A DNA stretch of 59,410 nucleotides from Deltaproteobacteria bacterium. GTDB lineage: Bacteria; Desulfobacterota; Desulfobacteria; Desulfobacterales; GCA-2748835. Where the stretch lies: positions 1 to 59,410 of the forward strand of contig PDTL01000025.1 in NCBI GenBank assembly GCA_002748835.1, written 5' to 3'. The notes beneath the pieces are model-generated. The model ran no database searches and was not told the DNA's origin. It worked only from the letters and a program-made list of their open reading frames with translations. A program made the position numbers and the translations under genes. Position 1 is the stretch's first letter, and each line of letters begins with the position of its first letter. Shown here one piece after another: positions 54,618 to 59,410 of this stretch.

Positions 54618-55556
54618 ATGCGGATTGTTTTTATGGGAACACCGGACTTTGCGGTTCCGGCGTTTAACGCGTTGACAGGGGCAGGCTATTCGGTCCCGCT
54701 GGTGGTGACCCAGCCGGACCGACCCAAAGGCAGGGGACGAAAACTGACCCCGCCGCCGGTGAAACTGGCGGCTCAGGCCGCAGGTTGCGAGGTGATCCAG
54801 CCGGAAAAAATGACGGCACCTGAGGTGGTTTCGAAAATTCGGCTGTGCCAGCCGGATGTTTTTGTGGTGGTGGCCTTCGGGCATATCCTCAAACAGGCAA
54901 TGCTGGACATCCCCAGCTGGGGATGTATCAATATCCATGCGTCTCTGTTGCCGAAATATCGGGGTCCGGCGCCGATTCACCGGGCCATTGCCGCCGGGGA
55001 GCGTGAGACCGGAGTGACCATCATGCGCATGGATCCGGGCCTTGATACCGGGGATATTCTGATGATGGGCCGGACGCCTATCGGGCCGGAGGATACGACC
55101 GCAGACCTGCACGACCGTCTGGCGGATATGGGGGCAGACCTACTCTTGAAGACGCTTGCGGGAATTGGTGATGGAACGGTGATACCCAACGTACAGGATC
55201 ACGCATCTGCCACCTATGCCCCGCTGCTGACCAAAGCAGACGGCCGAATTGACTGGACTCAGCCCACAACAGCCATTGACTGTCAGGTGCGTGGCATGAC
55301 TCCCTGGCCGGGAGCGTTTACCGTGTATGACAACAAACGGCTTAAGATCTTCAGACTGCGTCCGGCGCCCGGGCCGGAAACACCCGTGACACCGGGAACG
55401 GTGCTGGACGGTTTTGAAAATGAGTTGCGTGTGGCGACCGGAGACGGCGCGGTCTCCATTCTTGAACTTCAGGGCGCATCCGGAAAGCGGATGGATATCC
55501 AGGCCTTTTTGCGGGGCACGACCCTGCCGCCGGGGACGGTTTTTTCACTGGTATAG
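54618..55556 (+). CDS. fmt: Methionyl-tRNA formyltransferase
   Basis: It formylates initiator Met-tRNA using 10-formyl-THF. The 312 residues begin MRIVFMGTPDFAVPAF and include the active-site segment NIHASLLPKYRGPAPIH (with Asn, His) and MRMDPGLDTGD. The C-terminal domain starts near residue 205. It is paired with def. Confidence 0.97.
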   Translation: MRIVFMGTPDFAVPAFNALTGAGYSVPLVVTQPDRPKGRGRKLTPPPVKLAAQAAGCEVIQPEKMTAPEVVSKIRLCQPDVFVVVAFGHILKQAMLDIPSWGCINIHASLLPKYRGPAPIHRAIAAGERETGVTIMRMDPGLDTGDILMMGRTPIGPEDTTADLHDRLADMGADLLLKTLAGIGDGTVIPNVQDHASATYAPLLTKADGRIDWTQPTTAIDCQVRGMTPWPGAFTVYDNKRLKIFRLRPAPGPETPVTPGTVLDGFENELRVATGDGAVSILELQGASGKRMDIQAFLRGTTLPPGTVFSLV

Positions 55557-55615
55557 ACCGGGAATTTTTCAAGACGTTACCCGCATGACGCGATCGGGGA
55601 AACAGAAAACAACTG

Positions 55616-57010
55616 ATGCAGAAACGAAAAGGACAACGAAAGGGACGTGAACCTGTTTCAGGTTTGTTTCCCCGAAAACTAGCCTTGAACATTCTGAACC
55701 GTGTGGAATCCTCGAGCCTGACCCTCGACCGTTTGGTCGAGGAGGCCTTGACCCAGCATGCAGAGATGGAAAAACGGGATCGGGCCCTGGTCACCGCATT
55801 GACCTATGGGGTCCTCCGGCGAAGGCTGCAGCTGGATGCGGTGATCCGATCGTTTGTGAAGTCAACGGGCAAGATCCGGATGGAAGTACGGAATATTCTG
55901 CGCATGGCGGTGTTTCAGATTCGCTTTATGGACCGGATTCCCGATTCAGCTGCCGTCAATACGGCTGTGAATCTTGCCAAACAGGCGGCCCCGCCTTGGG
56001 AAGTGAAGTTTGTCAATGCCCTGCTCCGAAACGTGGTGCGAACACCTGATATCACCGGCATCCCCGAGGGACCCGTGGAACGGCCAGCGATCATGGCGCA
56101 GACGTTCAGTTTTCCGGAATGGCTGCTGAAACGGTGGGTGGACCGGTGGGGGACTGAGGAAACCCTAGCGCTGTGCGAAGCGATGAATGCCGTGCCGCCC
56201 CTGATGATCCGGGTTAATACCTTGAAGACGACACGCCGGGGCCTGATGGAACGCCTTGACCGTGAAACAGCTGTGGTGTCGGCGTGCCATTTGTCTGACG
56301 AAGGCGTGATTCTCGAGCGGTTGCCTGGCCGGATTCCGGATCTGTCTGCGTTCCGGGATGGGCTTTTCCAGGTTCAGGATGAAGCGGCCCAGCTGGTGAC
56401 CCGGTTTCTGGATCCGCGTCCTGGAGAAACGGTGCTGGATGCCTGCTCCGGGCTTGGGGGGAAAACCGGTCATATGGCTCAGCGCATGCAGAATACCGGC
56501 CAGATCACAGCCCTGGAATGGGATCGGGGGCGTCTGGAAAAATCGACCGTGGAAATGGCGCGCCTCGGTGTCCAGATTGTCAGTCCTTACCGTCATGATC
56601 TTTTCCGTGAACTGCCAGATGTATTCCAAAAGGCCTTTCACAGAGTGCTGCTCGACGCGCCCTGTTCCGGACTGGGCGTGCTCCGTCGAAATCCGGACGG
56701 AAAATGGAAATTGTTTCCGGAAAAACTAAGCGAAAACCGGGAACGACAGCTTCAGTTTCTCACGCGGTTGTCGGAAACCGTAATGCCGGGCGGTGTGCTG
56801 GTGTATGGGGTCTGCTCCATGGAACCGGAAGAGACCGATGCCGTGGTCAGTGATTTTTTAAAGGACCATCCGGCGTTCAGCTTGGAGACGCCCGAGGGGC
56901 TGCCTGCGGAACTCGCGCCGCTCATGGTTTCTGAAGGGGTGCTCCGCACCTGGCCTCACCGGCAGGGAACTGACGGTTTTTTTGCTGCACGGATGATCTG
57001 CCGCGCATGA
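55616..57010 (+). CDS. rsmB: 16S rRNA (cytosine-C5)-methyltransferase RsmB-like
   Basis: This 464-residue protein has an N-terminal NusB-like domain (about 15-150, KLALNILNRVESS then ALTYGVLRRR) and a C-terminal SAM-dependent RNA m5C methyltransferase domain. The domain shows VLDACSGLGGKTGHMA (SAM loop), LDAPCSGLGVLRRNPD (first Cys) and YGVCSMEPEE (second, catalytic Cys). RsmB methylates C967 of 16S rRNA in E. coli. It follows def-fmt and overlaps the PASTA gene by 4 bases. Confidence 0.94.
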   Translation: MQKRKGQRKGREPVSGLFPRKLALNILNRVESSSLTLDRLVEEALTQHAEMEKRDRALVTALTYGVLRRRLQLDAVIRSFVKSTGKIRMEVRNILRMAVFQIRFMDRIPDSAAVNTAVNLAKQAAPPWEVKFVNALLRNVVRTPDITGIPEGPVERPAIMAQTFSFPEWLLKRWVDRWGTEETLALCEAMNAVPPLMIRVNTLKTTRRGLMERLDRETAVVSACHLSDEGVILERLPGRIPDLSAFRDGLFQVQDEAAQLVTRFLDPRPGETVLDACSGLGGKTGHMAQRMQNTGQITALEWDRGRLEKSTVEMARLGVQIVSPYRHDLFRELPDVFQKAFHRVLLDAPCSGLGVLRRNPDGKWKLFPEKLSENRERQLQFLTRLSETVMPGGVLVYGVCSMEPEETDAVVSDFLKDHPAFSLETPEGLPAELAPLMVSEGVLRTWPHRQGTDGFFAARMICRA

Positions 57011-57987
57011 TCCAAACCCTGTTCAAATGGCTGATCTATCTGGCCCTTTTCGCGCTTATTGCCGGAGCCACCGCTTACGGGGTACTGGTGTTCATTGTGG
57101 AACAGCCGCCGTCAGTGGTGGTACCCGATCTGGTGGAAAAAGACGTGGTCACGGTGCTCGAACACCTGAGCACTCTGGGCCTGATTCCGGATATGGGGGA
57201 TCTTGAGTATCATGACGCCATTCCCAAGTACCATGTCACCTATCAGTACCCGTTTCCGGGCGCGGAGGTTAAGTCAGGCCGTCATGTGCGGATCAACATA
57301 TCCGCCGGTGTTCGACGTCTGCAACTGCCGGATTTTTCCGGTATGCCCGTGGCGCGGGCCCGCGCTCTTTTGGCACAGATTGAGATGACACCGGGGCCAG
57401 TGTCTAAAACCGCCCATGATCAGATACCGGCAGGCAGCGTGATTGCCCAGATCCCCCTGGCAGGTCGCGCCGTTGATCGGGGAGATTCGGTGGGATTGCT
57501 GGTCAGTACCGGACCCGTGCTCCAGCGATTCCGGATGCCGGATATTCAGGGCATGACTGTGGATGCCGCAGGGCTCAGACTGGAGCGTGCCGGCTTTCAG
57601 GTGGGGCGGCTGACCGCAGATGAAGACCGTTCAAGGCCCCACAACACGGTACTGAAACAGGACCCGCCCCCCGGTTATCCGGTGGAGAAGGGCGCTGCGG
57701 TGGCGCTGGTGGTGAACCGTGTTGCCGGCGGGGTTGCTGCCGGCGGACTTGAACAGGTTCGGGGCGGGACCCTCTTTACCCATCGCGTGGCGCCGGGTTT
57801 TTTAAAAAAGCATGTTCGCCTGGTTCTTATCCTGTACGGGCAGCAGATGGATATGGTGGATCGGTTTGCAGCACCGGGCTCCCAGTTGGTGTTTCTGGTT
57901 CCCCATGCATGGGCCAGAGCCCGGATCCAGGTATTTGAAAATGATGACTTAACAGCGGAACAGGCATTTTCTTCAGAAGCGGAATGA
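57007..57987 (+). CDS. PASTA domain membrane protein
   Basis: This 326-residue protein has one N-terminal transmembrane segment (LIYLALFALIAGATAYGVLVF) and at least three PASTA units (about residues 37-100, 103-172 and 175-240), with repeated VPDLVEKDVVTVLEHL and LPDFSGMPVARARALL type motifs. PASTA domains bind peptidoglycan fragments or beta-lactams in kinases and PBPs, but no kinase domain is present here. The last 80 residues are unlike PASTA. The family commonly follows rsmB in Deltaproteobacteria. Confidence 0.85.
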   Translation: MIQTLFKWLIYLALFALIAGATAYGVLVFIVEQPPSVVVPDLVEKDVVTVLEHLSTLGLIPDMGDLEYHDAIPKYHVTYQYPFPGAEVKSGRHVRINISAGVRRLQLPDFSGMPVARARALLAQIEMTPGPVSKTAHDQIPAGSVIAQIPLAGRAVDRGDSVGLLVSTGPVLQRFRMPDIQGMTVDAAGLRLERAGFQVGRLTADEDRSRPHNTVLKQDPPPGYPVEKGAAVALVVNRVAGGVAAGGLEQVRGGTLFTHRVAPGFLKKHVRLVLILYGQQMDMVDRFAAPGSQLVFLVPHAWARARIQVFENDDLTAEQAFSSEAE

Positions 57988-58074
57988 GGCCCGGGTGAAC
58001 GGAAAGAGGGACGCGGGATGTGCTTGTTTTCTGCTCTTTGATGACCCTATCCTTGAGGAAGGGGGAGGGAAACT

Positions 58075-58749
58075 ATGTGTATTATCGCACCATCGATTCT
58101 TTCTGCGGATTTTACCCGGCTGGGTGAGGAAATCCGGGATGTAGAGGCGGCCGGTGCCGACTGGATCCATATTGATGTCATGGATGGCCACTTTGTGCCC
58201 AATCTGACCTATGGTCCAATTATTGTTGAGGCTGCGAAGCAGGTGTCCAGTGCCGAGCTGGACGTACATCTCATGATCACGTCGCCTGACGCGCTGATTC
58301 CGGCGTTTGCTGCAGCCGGTGCGGACTGGATCTCCGTGCATGCCGAAGCCTGTCCCCACCTGCACCGTTCGTTGGCCCTGATCCGGGAAAAGGGATCAAA
58401 AGCCGGTGTGGCCCTGAATCCGTCAACCCCGCTGTCGATGATCGAGTGGGTGCTCAAGGATCTGGATTTTGTACTGCTCATGAGCGTGAACCCGGGATTT
58501 GGTGGCCAGTCTTTCATCGCATCGTCCGTGGAAAAAATTCGGCAGCTCAAGGCGATGATCCGGTCCCAGGCACCGGAGGTACTGATCCAGGTGGATGGCG
58601 GGATCAACGCAAAGACTATCGGTTCTGTGGCCAGGGCCGGGGCAGACAGTTTTGTCGCCGGATCGGCGATATTCGGAACCGGCGATTACGCAGCCACCAT
58701 TGCAGAGATGCGCAGACAGGTTGCCGATGCAACGGGAAAAACGGTATGA
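58075..58749 (+). CDS. rpe: Ribulose-phosphate 3-epimerase
   Basis: This TIM-barrel pentose phosphate enzyme has 224 residues. It shows the metal and active-site motifs [54 protein letters not shown] and [23 protein letters not shown]-type ribosome site precedes the ATG. It overlaps aroQ by 4 bases. Confidence 0.97.
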   Translation: MCIIAPSILSADFTRLGEEIRDVEAAGADWIHIDVMDGHFVPNLTYGPIIVEAAKQVSSAELDVHLMITSPDALIPAFAAAGADWISVHAEACPHLHRSLALIREKGSKAGVALNPSTPLSMIEWVLKDLDFVLLMSVNPGFGGQSFIASSVEKIRQLKAMIRSQAPEVLIQVDGGINAKTIGSVARAGADSFVAGSAIFGTGDYAATIAEMRRQVADATGKTV

Positions 58750-59180
58750 AACAGGTACTGGTGATACACGGACCCAACCTGAATTTACTGGGGAAACGGG
58801 AACCGGAGATCTACGGATATGAAACCCTGGCAGAGATCGATGCGGCACTGAAACACCTCGGGCATGAACTCGGCGTAGCTGTGGACACCTTTCAGTCCAA
58901 TCATGAAGGCGATATTGTGGACCGCCTTCAGACCGCCATGGGCGCGGCCGATGCCGTTCTGATCAATCCGGCCGCCTATACCCACACCAGTGTGGCCATA
59001 CGGGACGCACTTTTTATGTTAGAGATTCCCATTGTGGAAGTCCACCTTTCCAATATCTACAAACGCGAACCCTTTCGCCATACTTCCCTGGTATCAGATA
59101 TCGCCACCGGCCAGATCGCCGGCCTGGGTGCCATGGGCTACCGACTGGGGTTACAGGCTCTGGTGGAACTGCTGGGGTAG
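58746..59180 (+). CDS. aroQ: Type II 3-dehydroquinate dehydratase
   Basis: This shikimate pathway enzyme has 144 residues. [16 protein letters not shown] (with the Tyr of the active site at the end of the segment), [27 protein letters not shown] and [17 protein letters not shown] are typical of AroQ. The start at 58746 overlaps the rpe stop (ATGA). A longer frame upstream to 58446 reads through rpe in another frame and is not real. Confidence 0.96.
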   Translation: MKQVLVIHGPNLNLLGKREPEIYGYETLAEIDAALKHLGHELGVAVDTFQSNHEGDIVDRLQTAMGAADAVLINPAAYTHTSVAIRDALFMLEIPIVEVHLSNIYKREPFRHTSLVSDIATGQIAGLGAMGYRLGLQALVELLG

Positions 59181-59219
59181 TTTTTTGCTTTCGGTGGTAG
59201 GGAATGATTTCTTGCACTT

Positions 59220-59243
59220 CAACCGTTGCATAAAAAACGGTTG
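59220..59243 (+). terminator. Possible terminator after aroQ
   Basis: CAACCGTT (59220-59227) pairs with AACGGTTG (59236-59243) around an 8-base loop, followed by GGGCTTGGTTTTTG. The T run is short and displaced, so this is a weak call. Confidence 0.4.
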
Positions 59244-59332
59244 GGCTTGGTTTTTGAAAACCGGAAACTGCGGAATGGAATACCGCTGGTAGAAATGTTG
59301 TTACCTGTATAAATACACCGGAGAGAAGCACC

Positions 59333-59410
59333 ATGTTTTCAAAATTCAGGATTAAAACCAAAATGACGCTGGTTCTTTGCAGCGTTATATTATTGATGTA
59401 TGCAATTACC
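59333..59410 (+). CDS. N-terminus of a membrane sensor-type protein (cut by window end)
   Basis: Only the first 26 residues are visible: MFSKFRIKTKMTLVLCSVIL then LMYAIT. A basic start followed by a hydrophobic segment is typical of chemoreceptors and sensor kinases, but nothing here decides which. GAGAGAAGCACC precedes the ATG. The gene continues past 59410. Confidence 0.6.
   Translation, partial: MFSKFRIKTKMTLVLCSVILLMYAIT

Noticed and set aside
58446..59180. 244-residue ORF ending in AroQ
   Set aside because: Its first 100 residues overlap rpe in another frame; the AroQ start is the ATG at 58746.

Overview
The window is a GC-rich chromosomal segment from a bacterium that looks like an anaerobic sulfate-reducing or syntrophic Desulfobacterota (Desulfobacteraceae-like). 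This is inferred from gene content: a TmcB/HdrD-like iron-sulfur selenoprotein, an acyl-CoA dehydrogenase next to EtfBA and a membrane Fe-S oxidoreductase, a CooT-type nickel protein, a DVU0524-type flagellar protein and a PanP-like decarboxylase. It is mostly core genome. I see no insertion sequence, prophage, CRISPR array or rRNA. One tRNA gene, tRNA-Leu(CAG), is present.

Layout. 1-5.5 kb: the end of a DUF1566 protein, a flavodoxin and the helicase HrpA. 5.85-7.17 kb: one selenoprotein gene read through an in-frame TGA, closed by a two-way terminator shared with thrS. 9.4-12.8 kb: a forward run of rnd, an alpha/beta hydrolase, a YkgJ-like Cys-cluster protein and a zinc-ribbon protein. 12.9-20.1 kb: a long reverse operon starting at rplU-rpmA-obg, then proB-proA-nadD-rsfS-gpmI and a degenerate HsdR-N protein. 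20.3-22.0 kb: a PLP decarboxylase. 22.4-29.7 kb: gerM-like, an EF-G, parA-parB, DUF3842, cooT, an IspH-UbiA fusion and a cold-shock protein. 29.9-37.9 kb: reverse phoH-pgpH-ybeY-pdxJ-nnr-tsaE-lysC, divergent from cvpA-mazG. 39.3-42.5 kb: a flagellar regulator pair (FlgM and DVU0524-like), Nudix and fructose-bisphosphate aldolase genes.

42.9-49.6 kb is the main catabolic module: a TetR/FadR-like regulator with a palindromic operator on its own promoter, an acyl-CoA dehydrogenase, a membrane Fe-S oxidoreductase with a CCG domain, and EtfB-EtfA. Together they would pass acyl-CoA electrons through ETF to the membrane quinone pool. 49.9-59.4 kb holds an FHA/TPR protein, tRNA-Leu, ribF, a flippase-like membrane protein, def-fmt-rsmB, a PASTA protein, rpe-aroQ and the start of a membrane protein cut by the window end.

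The observations most worth follow-up are the Sec-containing TmcB/HdrD-like protein with a visible SECIS-type hairpin (about 6.58 kb), the IspH-UbiA fusion (27.6-29.3 kb), and the FadR-type operator controlling the acyl-CoA dehydrogenase module (42.9 kb).
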